From the NCBI RefSeq assembly GCF_021582895.2, contig NZ_CP091139.2, positions 124,001 to 188,000 of the forward strand: a stretch of DNA of 64,000 nt, read 5' to 3'. Of the stretch, positions 1-10,994 are shown in pieces. The position numbers were made by a program, and so were the translations under genes. The first letter of the stretch is position 1; the number at the start of each line of letters is the position of its first letter. The DNA is from Microbacterium elymi (GTDB lineage: Bacteria; Actinomycetota; Actinomycetes; Actinomycetales; Microbacteriaceae). The notes beneath the pieces were generated by a model. It made no database searches and had not been told where the DNA came from. It was given only the letters and a program-made list of their open reading frames with translations.

Positions 1-399
1 ATCGCCGAGGCGACGAAGCCGACGGTGTACCGCATCTCCTTGCGGGTCAGGCCCGGCATGATGAACGCCCACAGCTGCCAGAGCCAGACGGGTGCCGACA
101 GCAGCAGGCCGATCGAGAACGCGATCCGCATGCGCAGATCGAACCCGCTGGTCACGGTGTTGAAGTTCAGCGCGGTGTAGCTGTCGCCGTGGGTGGCGGC
201 GATCTGCGCGATCGGCTGCGAGAGCAGGTTGATGACCGGTTCGCTGATGATGAACCCGACCACCATGCCGACGATCAGCCCGGCGGCGGCGATGAACAGC
301 CGCTTGCGCAAGCTCGCGCAGATGCTGCGCAAGCGACATCCGCTTCTCACGGGGTGGCGCCGCCGGCTCCTCGATGTGCGGCGACCCGGTCTGCGTCAC
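1..399 (-). CDS. tatC: Sec-independent translocase subunit TatC (partial, frameshifted)
   Basis: TatC is the polytopic inner-membrane receptor of the twin-arginine translocase; it binds the RR signal peptide and recruits TatA. Only the N-terminal part is present because the gene runs off the left edge. The GTG start at 399 gives an acidic/proline-rich leader and then the typical EKRMSLAQHLREL stretch before the first membrane helix. The PGLTRKE motif after the second helix is visible. One extra T near 311 (GAGCTTGCGC for GAGCTGCGC) breaks the conserved ELRKRL; without it the frame stays open to the edge. It lies 6 bp after tatA. Confidence 0.9.
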   Translation of the reverse strand, partial: MTQTGSPHIEEPAAPPREKRMSLAQHLRELAQAAVHRRRRADRRHGGRVHHQRTGHQPALAADRADRRHPRRQLHRAELQHRDQRVRSAHADRVLDRPAAVGTRLALAAVGVHHAGPDPQGDAVHRRLRRLGD

Positions 400-405
400 G
401 TGCGG

Positions 406-654
406 CTACGGTTGGGACTCGCTCGTCCCACGTGCCGGCGGCGCCTCAGCAGATGCGTCCACATGGGCTGGTGCGTCGGCCGCGGGCTCGGCCGTCCCAC
501 CGTCCTCGGTCTTCATGGCTTTCATCTCACCCTTGAACACACGCGCAGACTGCCCCACGCTCTTGGCGAGAGCGGGCAATTTGGCGGCCCCGAACAAGAG
601 CAAGATGACAGCCAGGATCAGCAGTAGGTGCCACCCGGTGAAAATGTTGGGCAT
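406..654 (-). CDS. tatA: Sec-independent translocase subunit TatA
   Basis: 82-residue pore-forming subunit of the Tat system. It has the standard layout: a short N-terminus (MPNIFTGWHLL), one membrane helix (residues about 8-26), a hinge with FGAAKLPALAKSVGQS, an amphipathic helix, and an acidic, alanine-rich cytoplasmic tail. The F-G pair at the start of the amphipathic region is characteristic. Intact, with an ATG start. It sits between pafC and tatC, the usual actinobacterial arrangement, so it is probably co-transcribed with both. TatA and TatB are hard to separate by sequence; length and position next to tatC favour TatA. Confidence 0.95.
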   Translation of the reverse strand: MPNIFTGWHLLLILAVILLLFGAAKLPALAKSVGQSARVFKGEMKAMKTEDGGTAEPAADAPAHVDASAEAPPARGTSESQP

Positions 655-741
655 GGTGTCTCCTTATCGGTACGCCATCGATAGAGTCTAACCCGCGCCG
701 GCGCGAGACGGTCCCGCGCCCCGGCGCGCCGGTTCAGACTC

Positions 742-1714
742 TCAGACGTCGTCCGGATACTGGGCGAGCGCCGCCCGCGCCCACTCGGCCGCGGCGGTGC
801 GCGCCTGCTCGGGTTCGAGGATCTCCAGGTCGCCCCCGCGACCGGCGGCGAGGCGCTTCAGACTCTGGGCCGCCGCGATCCGCATGGTCGCCACCGACAT
901 CCCGTCGCGGGTCTGCACCTGCGCCTGATCGAGGTAGCCGCCCAGCAGCGGCGCCACCGCCGCGGCGAAGCGGATGCGCGTGCGGATGTCGGTCTGGGCG
1001 ACCTCGAACAGCTCGGGAACCGGCTCTTCGCCGTGCGTGATCGCGATGTCGGTGAGGCTGAGGGCGCTGACACGGTCGAGATGGAAGGTCCGCATCGCCT
1101 GACGCAGATGGCACCATCCCTGCAGATACCACTGCCCGTTGGCGATGTGCACCTTGACCGGGTCGACGGTGCGGGTGGTGACCGGCGCGTCGGGCGCCTT
1201 GTACGAGAACGACACGGCGACCCCGTGCCGCAGTGCCTCGTCGACCGTCAGCCGGACCTCGTCGACCGGCTCGGGTGCGACGATCACATCGGCGGGCACG
1301 GCGGACGCGCCGGCGGCGAGCTTGGTCGAGCAGCCCGGAGATCACGCCGCTGGATCCGACGCCGGGCAGCGACTGGGCCAGCTCGAGCCCGGCCAGCAGC
1401 GCCGCGGCCTCACGTGCGGTCAGCTTCGGCGAGCCTTCCAGAGCGACCGCGTTCGTGATCACGATCCGGTCCTGCTCGTCCAGGAGGTCCCAGTCGATGT
1501 CGAACAGGTCGTTCGGCAGCTGCCAGTACCCGCCCTCGCCGGGACGGCCGATGACGGTGAGCTTCTCGACCATCTCGCGCATCTGATCCGGCGTGACGTC
1601 GAAGTCGCGCGCGGCGTCGGCCACCGAGACCTCTCCCTCGTTGATCAGGTACGGCACCAGCTGGAGCATGAGCGCGGCCCGCTCGGTGGCCAGCACCGGT
1701 CGTGTCGGGGTCAC
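742..1714 (-). CDS. pafC: WYL-domain transcriptional regulator PafC (frameshifted)
   Basis: Second protein of the PafBC heterodimer, a DNA-damage-responsive transcription activator in mycobacteria. The N-terminal winged-helix region (ATERAALMLQLVPYL, then DVTPDQMREMVEKLTVIG) is followed by a WYL domain carrying the VSFSYKAPDAP and WYLQGWCHLRQAMRTFHLDR segments that mark the family. GTG start at 1714; the start overlaps the pafB stop as GTGA. One extra T near 1322 (GAGCTTGGTC for GAGCTGGTC) separates the two halves; removing it restores LLDQLAAGASA. About 323 residues after repair. Upstream of tatA. Confidence 0.85.
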
Positions 1715-2729
1715 TGCCCTCCTCCATGCACCGCGAGGGCGCGCCGCAAGCCGGGCGATCACGTGGTCGCGCAGGTCGTGCGGCTCGACGACCCGCACCT
1801 CGGGGCCGTACGAGGCCAGTTCGTCCGCGAAGATGTGCACGTCCACGTACGGCACTCGGATGCCCTGCTCCGCGGCCTCCCCACGCCGGCTCAGACGCGA
1901 GCGCCGCCTCGGTGCCGGGGTTGACCTCGAGCAGGGCGCTGTTGCGGGCCGCCACCGCCCGCAGACCGGCCAGGGCCCGCTCCCCGCCCCCTGGCGCAAG
2001 CGACGGGTCGAACTCCTGCCGGGTCACCTTCACATCACCGACGATCCGTGACAGCAGGAATGTGCGGTCGGCACCGGCATCCACGTCGATGCCGAACACG
2101 TGCCAGCGCGCCTCGAACTCCACCAGCGCCAGCGGCTGGACGGTGCGTGTGCGCGGGGCGTCCTCACCGGGCTTCAAGTAGGCGAAGCCCACCGCGCGGC
2201 ACTGCTCGATCGCGCGCTGGAGGGGGGCGAAGGATGCTTCGCGCAGGCTGATCCGCGGCGAGTAGCCGATGATCGGCTCATCGACGTCGATCCCCAGCGA
2301 GCGGATCTTGCGCGACCCGCTGCGCGCGTCGGCCGACAGCGAGCCCTGGCTCCATACGCCGCCGGCCAGGTTCAGGACCGCGACCTCCGCGGGTGTGAAA
2401 GTGATGTCCGCCGGCAGCGCGTACTCGGCCGTCGGCACCCGGTAACGGGCCTGTCGCAGGTCGTCCGGGTCGAGGCGGTCGCCGATGGTCTCGATCGGCA
2501 CGCCCAGGCCCCGCAGGTTCTCCTTGTCGCGCTCGAACATCTTCTCCAGCGCGTCCTTGGACGCCCCGGCCTCGGCCTGCTCCCGGTAGCCGGAGACGGA
2601 GCCCAGGATGGTGTCCTTGGTCAGCCCCTGCTCGGTCGCCATCAGGGCGACGACGAGGTTCAGGAGCCGTTCCTCGGGCGCGTTGCGCTCGCCCGAGGCG
2701 GACGTCGAGGATTCGGGAGCGGTCGGCAC
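1711..2729 (-). CDS. pafB: WYL-domain transcriptional regulator PafB (frameshifted)
   Basis: Partner of PafC. The N-terminus (EERLLNLVVALMATEQGLTKD) is the conserved winged-helix start of the PafB group, and the WYL core contains VGFAYLKPG and RWHVFGIDVDAGADRTFLLSRI. GTG start at 2729. Two breaks: one near 1895, where the expected GCGCTGAGCC reads GCGTCTGAGCC, and one near 1748, where GCTGCGG reads GCTTGCGG. Repairing the second gives a natural end (ALAVHGGGQ, then TGA) that overlaps the pafC start by four bases. About 339 residues. The proteasome genes that flank this pair in mycobacteria are not in the window. Confidence 0.85.
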
Positions 2730-2767
2730 GCCTCAATCCTAGGGGCGTGGCGACCGGCCGTGCGGCG

Positions 2768-3728
2768 CTACTGCTGTTGCTGCAGGTCGGCGGCCGAGCC
2801 GATGCCGAGGATGTCGATGACGACGATCTGCGTGTCCTTGGCGGCGGCGTCACCGTCGGCCTTGGGGATGATCGCCATCACCTGGGAGCCGACGGTCTGG
2901 CCCTCGACGGCCTTCTGGAACCCCTTCGACTTGGTCGACAGGGTGACGAACTGCGGCTCGCCGTCCCAGGTGTTGTCCGCGACGGACTTGTCCGTCCAGT
3001 TGACGATCGTGTAGTGCAGGCGGCACCGGCTGCTCGCCGGTGACCTTCTCGCCGTCGCCGCGCTTGAGCACCGACACCGACAACGACTGCGGAGCCGGGC
3101 TGTCGGGCACGATCACGCCGGGCCGACCGCCCGGGGCGCGGACCACGGCCGGCTTGCCCCAGCCGGAGTTGTACACGTGGGAGCCGTCGGCCGCCGACAG
3201 GAACACCTGGCGGACGTCGATCACGGCCACGACGGACTCGTCCTTGGTCAGGCCGAGGCTCTGCGCCGACGAGGGCTCCACGCCGTCCGGGGGGATCGCG
3301 ATGGCGACCCGGGTGCCGGCGGTGGCGCAGTGCAGCGCCGGGCCGAACGCCGGGAACGACTGGGTCCAGCGCGACAGGGCGAACGCCGACGTCTGGTCGG
3401 CGCTGTAGGCGGTGCTCACGAGCTTCTTGCCGGTGGTCGCGCTGACCAGCGAGACATCCAGTGCCACGACCTGGGAGTCCGTGCTGATCGGGACGCTGCC
3501 GTTGCCGGCGGTCACATCGGCGAATTGAGTGGTCTTCGTGTGCAGCGGGGTGCGCACGTCCACCGTCGGGGCGGTCGATTCGGAACCGCTCACCGAGATG
3601 AGGCCCATCGTCGACGAACCCGCGTCCGTCGTCCGCGGGCACGAGGCCGCACCGGAGGACGACGCACAGCCGACGAGAGCGACGGCTGTCAGGGACAGGA
3701 CGGCGAAGGCAGCGGGGAGTTTGCGCAC
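2768..3728 (-). CDS. FKBP-type peptidyl-prolyl isomerase lipoprotein (frameshifted)
   Basis: Secreted lipoprotein of about 319 residues. The N-terminus is a signal peptide ending in a lipobox (ALVGC, Cys about residue 21), so the protein is probably anchored outside the membrane. Two FKBP-like segments follow: one around GTRVAIAIPPDGV and a C-terminal one with PVPLHYTIVNW, FQKAVEGQTVGSQVMAIIP and QIVVIDILGI. One extra base near 3019 (CCGCCTGCAC for CCGCTGCAC) breaks the second segment. The protein ends in LQQQQ. GTG start at 3728. Located between pafB and trmI. Isomerase activity is inferred from family resemblance; many such double proteins have degenerate active sites. Confidence 0.75.
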
Positions 3729-3737
3729 GGGATAAGT

Positions 3738-5452
<1,715 letters not shown>

Positions 5453-5546
5453 CCGTCCATCGTATCCAGGCCATCCGCCCGGCGACGCACCCGTCCGGGC
5501 CCGCACGCCTATTCTGGAGGGAAGCGCCGAGCCGGAGGGAGCGCGT

Positions 5547-6410
5547 GTGGAGGGACTGGGTCGCCGGGTGATCGTCGCCGCGTTCGACGGCTGGAACGAC
5601 GCGAGCGAGGCCGCGACGTCGGCCGCGAGCGTGCTGAAGGACAGCGTGCCGTACGAGCCGGTGTTCGCGGTGGACCCCGAGCTGTACTTCGACTACCAGT
5701 ACACGCGTCCGCAGCAGGTCACCGAGCCGGACGGTCGTCGGATCCTGCGCTGGCCGGACGCCACCCTGCACCGCCCGGTGCGGCGCTCGCGCGGCACCCA
5801 GCTGTGGCTGATGACCGGGGTCGAGCCGGCCCGGGCGTGGCAGGCGTTCGTGGGCGAGTTCGTCGACGTCATGCTCCGCGAGGATGTCACCGGCTTCGTC
5901 GCGCTGGGATCGATGATGTCGGATGTGCCGCACACCCGCCCCATCTCGGTCTTCGCCGGCAGCGAGAACGAGCAGCTCCGCGACAGTCTCGGGCTGGAGC
6001 GCAGCACCTACGAGGGGCCGGTCGGCATTCTCTCGGCGCTGGCGGACGCCGCCGAGGCTGTCGGCATCCCGACGGTGGGGCTGTGGGCCAGCGTGCCGCA
6101 CTACGTCGGGGGCCACACGCCGTCGCCGAAGGCATCGCTGGCGCTGTTGAATCGGCTGGAGGAGCTCGTCGGCACGCCGGTCGCGCGCGGCGACCTCGCG
6201 GCCGAAGCAGATGCATGGGAGGCGTCCATCGATGCCGCCGCGGCGGACGACGAGGAGATGACCGCGTACATCCAGCAGCTGGAGGCGACCCGCGACACCT
6301 GGGACTCGCCCGAGGCGTCGGGCGAGTCGATCGCGCGCGAGTTCGAGCGGTACCTGCGCCACGGCGGCGACGGTCCGGGCAAGCCGGGCCGGGACGACCC
6401 CCGCCGCTAG
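5547..6410 (+). CDS. PAC2 family protein
   Basis: 287-residue protein of the PAC2 family, related to eukaryotic proteasome-assembly chaperones and found in most actinobacteria. Visible family features are the N-terminal [47 protein letters not shown] and [22 protein letters not shown] start at 5547, preceded by a GGAGGG Shine-Dalgarno sequence. Intact. Divergent from the HAD/TrmI operon and converging with uppP, whose end it overlaps by 4 bp. Function is not established; the link to the proteasome is a family-level association only. Confidence 0.85.
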   Translation: MEGLGRRVIVAAFDGWNDASEAATSAASVLKDSVPYEPVFAVDPELYFDYQYTRPQQVTEPDGRRILRWPDATLHRPVRRSRGTQLWLMTGVEPARAWQAFVGEFVDVMLREDVTGFVALGSMMSDVPHTRPISVFAGSENEQLRDSLGLERSTYEGPVGILSALADAAEAVGIPTVGLWASVPHYVGGHTPSPKASLALLNRLEELVGTPVARGDLAAEADAWEASIDAAAADDEEMTAYIQQLEATRDTWDSPEASGESIAREFERYLRHGGDGPGKPGRDDPRR

Positions 6411-7240
6411 GGCTGGATCACGCCCAGGCTCAGCAGCACGATCAGCGCCGCGCCCAGCGCGACCCGGTAGACCACGAACGGCAGGAAGCTGTGCCGGGTG
6501 ATCCACTTCATGAAGAACGCGATCACGGCCAGGCCCACGCCGAACGCCACAATGGTGGCGGCCGCGGTCTCGCCCATCGAGAACACCTCGTGCTCGGGCG
6601 TGCGGATCACCTTCGCCAGTTCGAACAGCCCGCTGCCGAACACCGCCGGGATGGCCAGCAGGAACGCATATCGCGCGGCCGCCTCGCGGGTGTAGCCCAG
6701 CAGGAGCCCTGCGGTGATCGTGCCGCCCGAGCGGGAGACCCCCGGGATCAGCGCCAGCGACTGCGCCAGGCCGAAGATGATGCCGTGCCCGACGGTGAGG
6801 TCATCCAGCTTGCGCCGCTGCGCGCCGATCATGTCGGCGATGCCGAGGATCACGCCGAACACGATCAGCGTGGCCGCCACGATCCACAGCGACCGCAGGG
6901 TCGTCTCGATCGCGTTCTGGAACACCAGCCCGAGGACGACGATCGGGATGGTGCCGATGATGATCAGCCAGCCCATCCGCGCATCCGGGTCATTGCGCGG
7001 GATGCGCCCGATGAGAGCGCGGAACCAGTGGCCGATGATCCGCACGATGTCGCGCCAGAAGAACACCACCACCGCCGCCTCGGTGCCGATCTGCGTGATG
7101 GCGGTGAACGCCGCGCCGGGGTCGCCCGCCTCCGGCAGGAACGCGCCGACGATGCGCAGGTGGGCGCTGGAGGAGATCGGCAGGAACTCGGTGAGTCCCT
7201 GCACAAGGCCGAGGAAGACGGCCTCGAGGAAGTGCGACAT
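6407..7240 (-). CDS. uppP: Undecaprenyl-diphosphatase UppP (BacA)
   Basis: Integral membrane enzyme that dephosphorylates undecaprenyl pyrophosphate to recycle the lipid carrier of cell-wall synthesis; higher dosage gives bacitracin resistance. 277 residues, intact, ATG start. Both signature motifs are present: [14 protein letters not shown] near residue 15 and [11 protein letters not shown] near residue 165. About eight hydrophobic segments are visible. It stands alone on the minus strand, downstream of the M20 peptidase gene and converging with the PAC2 gene. Confidence 0.95.
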   Translation of the reverse strand: MSHFLEAVFLGLVQGLTEFLPISSSAHLRIVGAFLPEAGDPGAAFTAITQIGTEAAVVVFFWRDIVRIIGHWFRALIGRIPRNDPDARMGWLIIIGTIPIVVLGLVFQNAIETTLRSLWIVAATLIVFGVILGIADMIGAQRRKLDDLTVGHGIIFGLAQSLALIPGVSRSGGTITAGLLLGYTREAAARYAFLLAIPAVFGSGLFELAKVIRTPEHEVFSMGETAAATIVAFGVGLAVIAFFMKWITRHSFLPFVVYRVALGAALIVLLSLGVIQP

Positions 7241-7289
7241 CGGCGCCTTTCGTGCGGGAGGATTCGGTGCCGAGGTCTCGGCAGGGGTG

Positions 7290-8591
7290 TCAGTAGGTGC
7301 GCAGCAGGTCGGTCAGCACCGCCGCGCCGAACTCGAGCGCGTCCAGCGGCACGCGCTCGTCCACCCCATGGAACATACCGGTGAAATCGAGTCCGGGCGG
7401 AAGGCGCAGCGGAGCGAAGCCGTAGCCGGTGATCCCCAGTCGGGACAGCGCCTTGTTGTCCGTGCCGCCGCCCATCAGATACGGCACCACGGGGGCGCCC
7501 GGATCGTGGGCGTCCAGCGCCGCGACCATGGCGTCGACCAGGCTCCCCGCAGCGGCGCCTCCAGTCCGACATCCCGCGTGACCGTCTCGATCTCGATGTC
7601 GGTGCCGACGATGCGGCGGATCTCGGCGAGCACCTCGTCCTCGGTCCCGGGGAGCACGCGGACGTCGATCAGCGCCTCGGCGGCATCCGGGATCACGTTG
7701 TGCTTGTATCCGGCGGCGAGGCCCGTGGGGTTGGTGGTGGTTCGCAGCGTCGAGCGCAGGAACGGCGCCGCCGCACCGGCACGGTCGGCGAGGGCGTCCG
7801 GGTCCGCGTCATGGTCGCCGGTCAGGGCCGCGAAGCGCTCCAGCATGGCCGAGGTGGCCGGCGTCAGCCGGATCGGCCACGAGGTCCGTCCGATCGCCGC
7901 AACCGCCTCGGCGAGACGGGTGACGGCGTTGTCGAGATGGTGCCCGCTGCCGTGGCCGGCCCGTCCGCGGGCGCGCAGGCGCAGCCACAGCAGCCCCTTC
8001 TCCCCACCTGGAGGAGGTAGGCGCGCTGCTCTCCCAGCTCGATCGAGTACCCGCCGACCTCGCTGATCGCCTCAGCGGCCCCGGCGAACCATTCCGGCCG
8101 GTCTCGTATGACGAGGGCCGATCCCTCGCCGCCGCCGTCCTCCTCGTCGGCGAAGAAGGTGAGGATGAGGTCGCGTTCGGGCTGCCGGCCGGCTCGCAGG
8201 AGGTTGCCGACCGCGGTGAGGATCATGGCGTCCATGTTCTTCATGTCGACCGCGCCGCGGCCCCACAGCACGCCGTCCCGGATCTCTCCGGCGAACGGGT
8301 CGACGCTCCAGTCCTCGGCGATGGCGGGGACGACGTCCAGATGGCCGTGGAGCACCAGCGCGGATCTGCTCGGATCGCGCCCGGGAACCCGCGCGTGCAC
8401 GTTCGTGCGCCGATCGACCGGCTCGTACACCTCCGGGCGCAGGCCCAGCCCCTCCAGGTGCGCCACGACGTATTCGGCGGCCTCGCGCTCCCCCGGGCGC
8501 GCCCGCCACCCCAGTTCGTCGTGTCGAACCGGATCAGGTCGCGGGCGATGCGCGCCACCTCGGTGAGGGCGGCGTCCGGTCGGGTCGGCAT
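7290..8591 (-). CDS. M20/M28-type metallopeptidase (ArgE/DapE-like, frameshifted)
   Basis: Zinc-dependent exopeptidase or deacylase of about 433 residues. Metal-site motifs are visible: [31 protein letters not shown] and, near the C-terminus, MGGGTDNKA. Three breaks lie in runs of one base rather than in GCTG: near 8490 (one extra C/G in a run of five), near 7995 (one G lost on the coding strand) and near 7557 (one G lost). Repair gives one continuous protein from ATG 8591. The substrate cannot be deduced; the family includes succinyl-diaminopimelate desuccinylase, acetylornithine deacetylase and dipeptidases. Confidence 0.8.
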
Positions 8592-8648
8592 GCGCTCCAG
8601 GCTACTCGCTGGGTGCGCGAGAACCGGGTGCGCGGGGTGCTCGGCCGG

Positions 8649-8678
8649 TTCTGACTCGGAGGCAGAACGTGATAATGT
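8649..8678 (+). promoter_or_regulatory. Putative sigma70-type promoter of tRNA-Leu
   Basis: A TTCTGA element and a TAATGT element (within GATAATGT) are separated by 18 bp, and the -10 element ends about 30 bp before the tRNA. The -10 is AT-rich in an otherwise very GC-rich stretch. The -35 is a weak match to TTGACA. This is inferred from position and sequence only. Confidence 0.45.
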
Positions 8679-8708
8679 CGTTCCTCGGTTGCGAAACCGA
8701 CTTCACCT

Positions 8709-8792
8709 GCGCGGGTGGCGGAATAGGTAGACGCGCTAGCTTGAGGTGCTAGTGCCCGTATAGGGCGTGGGGGTTCAAGTCCCCCTCGCGCA
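8709..8792 (+). tRNA. tRNA-Leu (anticodon GAG)
   Basis: Class II tRNA with a long variable arm. The anticodon stem CTAGC/GCTAG encloses the loop TTGAGGT, giving anticodon GAG, which reads CUC and CUU. The D-arm contains GGTAGACGCG and the T-arm reads GGGGG-TTCAAGT-CCCCC. The acceptor strand GCGCGGG pairs with CTCGCGC only if the C run at 8781-8785 had six rather than five bases, so one C appears to be missing, like the run-length errors elsewhere in the window. No CCA is encoded. It is followed by an intrinsic terminator. Confidence 0.9.
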
Positions 8793-8823
8793 CAGATCTC
8801 CGACACAATCGGAATCCGATTGG

Positions 8824-8848
8824 AAAAGGTCCCGTCAGGGGCCTTTTT
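8824..8848 (+). terminator. Rho-independent terminator after tRNA-Leu
   Basis: AAAAGGTCCC and GGGGCCTTTT can pair around a GTCA loop (one G-T pair) and are followed by a T run. It lies 31 bp after the tRNA end and before glgE, so tRNA-Leu is probably a single-gene transcript. Confidence 0.75.
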
Positions 8849-8905
8849 CAAGTTGGCGACGAGATGCATCTGGGTGAGACGGATGCGGCGCGATAGGTTC
8901 GTGGC

Positions 8906-10994
8906 ATGGCTTCCCGTTCCCGGCAGCAGCCGCATCCCGCCTGGCTCAGTCCGACGGCCATCCCGGTCCGCCCCGCACAGCCGTGGCAGACGGACGCCGA
9001 TACCGCGACCGGCCGGATCCGCTGCTCGAGCCCGGTCCCGCGCTGACCGGCGCCTCCGACCTGCACCCGAAGGCCTTCGCCGGCGAGGTCGTGCCGTTCC
9101 GGGTCACCGCGTTCCGCGAGGGACACGATGCGATCGGCGTGCAGGTGCGCCTCTCCTCCCCCTCGGGCGACGAGTCGCTGCACCGGATGGTGGCGCTGCA
9201 GGACGGCTTCGACCGGTGGCGGACCGAGATCGCGCTGCGCGAGCAGGGCGACTGGACGTTCCGGTTCGAGGCGTTCGCCGACGAGTTCGAGACGTGGCGG
9301 CACGCCGCCGACCTGAAGATCGAGGCGGGCGTGGATGTCGCGGTCATGTGCGCCCTCGGTGCGGCGCTGTGCACCCGCGCCGCCGGGCAGCGTGACCGGC
9401 CGGTCCGCGAGCGGTCCGCACTGCGCGCCGCCGCCGCCGCTCTGGACGCTGCCGGAGACGGACCCGTGGATGCCGAGGCCGCGCTGCGCGTGGCACGCGA
9501 TCCGGCGCTTGCCGAGGTCTTCGCCCGGCGTCCGCTGATGGGGCTGGTCACGATCGGCGAGAGCCTGCCGCTGCGGGTCGAGCGCACCCGCGCCGGGGTG
9601 GGCGCCTGGTACGAGTTCTTCCCGCGCTCGGAGGGTGCGGTGCGGGCAGCCGACGGAACGATCCGCACCGGCACGTTCCGCACCGCCGCCCGCCGCCTCG
9701 CCGCGGTCGCGGCAATGGGCTTCGACGTCGTCTACCTCCCGCCGATCCACCCGATCGGGCACACCAACCGCAAGGGACCGAACAACACCCTCGAGGCCGG
9801 GCCCGCCGACCCCGGTTCACCGTGGGCCATCGGGGATGCCGCAGGCGGCCACGATGCGGTGCACCCCGATCTGGGCACGCTCGCGGACTTCCGCGCGTTC
9901 GTGAAGAAGGCGGTCGCCCAGGGGCTGGAGGTCGCGCTCGACCTCGCCCTGCAGGCGTCCCCGATCACCCGTGGGTGCGCGCGCACCCGGAGTGGTTCAC
10001 CACTCTGCCGGACGGCACGATCGCGTACGCCGAGAACCCCCGAAGAAGTACCAGGACATCTATCCGGTCAATTTCGACAATGACCCGGTCGGCATCCGCG
10101 CCGAGGTGCTGCGGATCGTGCGGCACTGGGTCGCCCAGGGCGTGCGCATCTTCCGAGTGGACAATCCGCACACCAAGCCCCTGCAGTTCTGGGAGTGGCT
10201 GATCCGCACGGTGACCGCCGAGAGCCCGGATGTCGTCTTCCTGGCCGAGGCGTTCACCCGGCCCGCCCCGCTGCAGGCCCTGGCCCGCGCCGGATTCCAG
10301 CAGAGCTACAGCTACTTCACCTGGCGCAACACCAAGGCCGAGCTCGAGGAGTTCCTCGTATCGATCGCCACCGACACGGCCGACTACCTGCGGCCGAACC
10401 TGTTCGTGAACACCCCCGACATCCTCACCGAGTATCTGCAGTTCGGCGGACGGCCGGCCTATCGGATCCGGGCCGCGCTCGCCGCCACTGCGGCGCCGTC
10501 GTACGGCGTCTACGCCGGGTACGAGCTGTACGAGAACGTGGCCCGGCCGGGTTCCGAAGAGAACATCGACAACGAGAAGTACGAGTACAAGATCCGCGAG
10601 TGGGACCGCGCCGAGGCATCCGGCGACTCGCTGGCACCGTACCTGCGTCGGCTGAACGAGATCCGCGCCACCCACCCCGCGCTGGGTCAGCTTGCGCAAC
10701 ATCACCGTGCACGACAGCGATGACGACGCCGTGCTCGTGTTCGTCAAGCATCTCGACGCCGCCTTCTCCCCCGCCGGGGTTGCCGACACGATCATCGTGG
10801 TCGCCAATGTCGACCCGCACTCGGTGCGCCAGACGATGATCCATCTGGACACCGCGGCCTTCGGCATCCGGCCCGGGGACCACTACCCGGTGCAGGACCT
10901 GATCACGGGCGCCGAGTGGACGTGGTCAGACCACAACTTCGTGCGCTTGGACGCATTCACTGAGCCGGTGCACATCGTGCACGTGAAGGGATGA
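8906..10994 (+). CDS. glgE: Alpha-1,4-glucan:maltose-1-phosphate maltosyltransferase GlgE (frameshifted)
   Basis: GH13 enzyme that transfers maltose from alpha-maltose-1-phosphate to a growing glucan. Family segments in order: [73 protein letters not shown] with the nucleophile Asp, VVFLAEAF with the acid/base Glu, and [15 protein letters not shown]. Four breaks: single C losses near 9017, 9963 and 10037, and an extra T near 10692 (CAGCTTGCGC). The ATG at 8906 is preferred because repairing the 9017 break joins a conserved [12 protein letters not shown]; a GTG at 8983 is the alternative start. The stop overlaps glgB (ATGA). Confidence 0.88.

Noticed and set aside
8709..8792. tRNA-Leu as an integration site
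   Set aside because: No repeat of the tRNA 3' end was noticed downstream; the neighbour is a housekeeping glgE gene behind a terminator.
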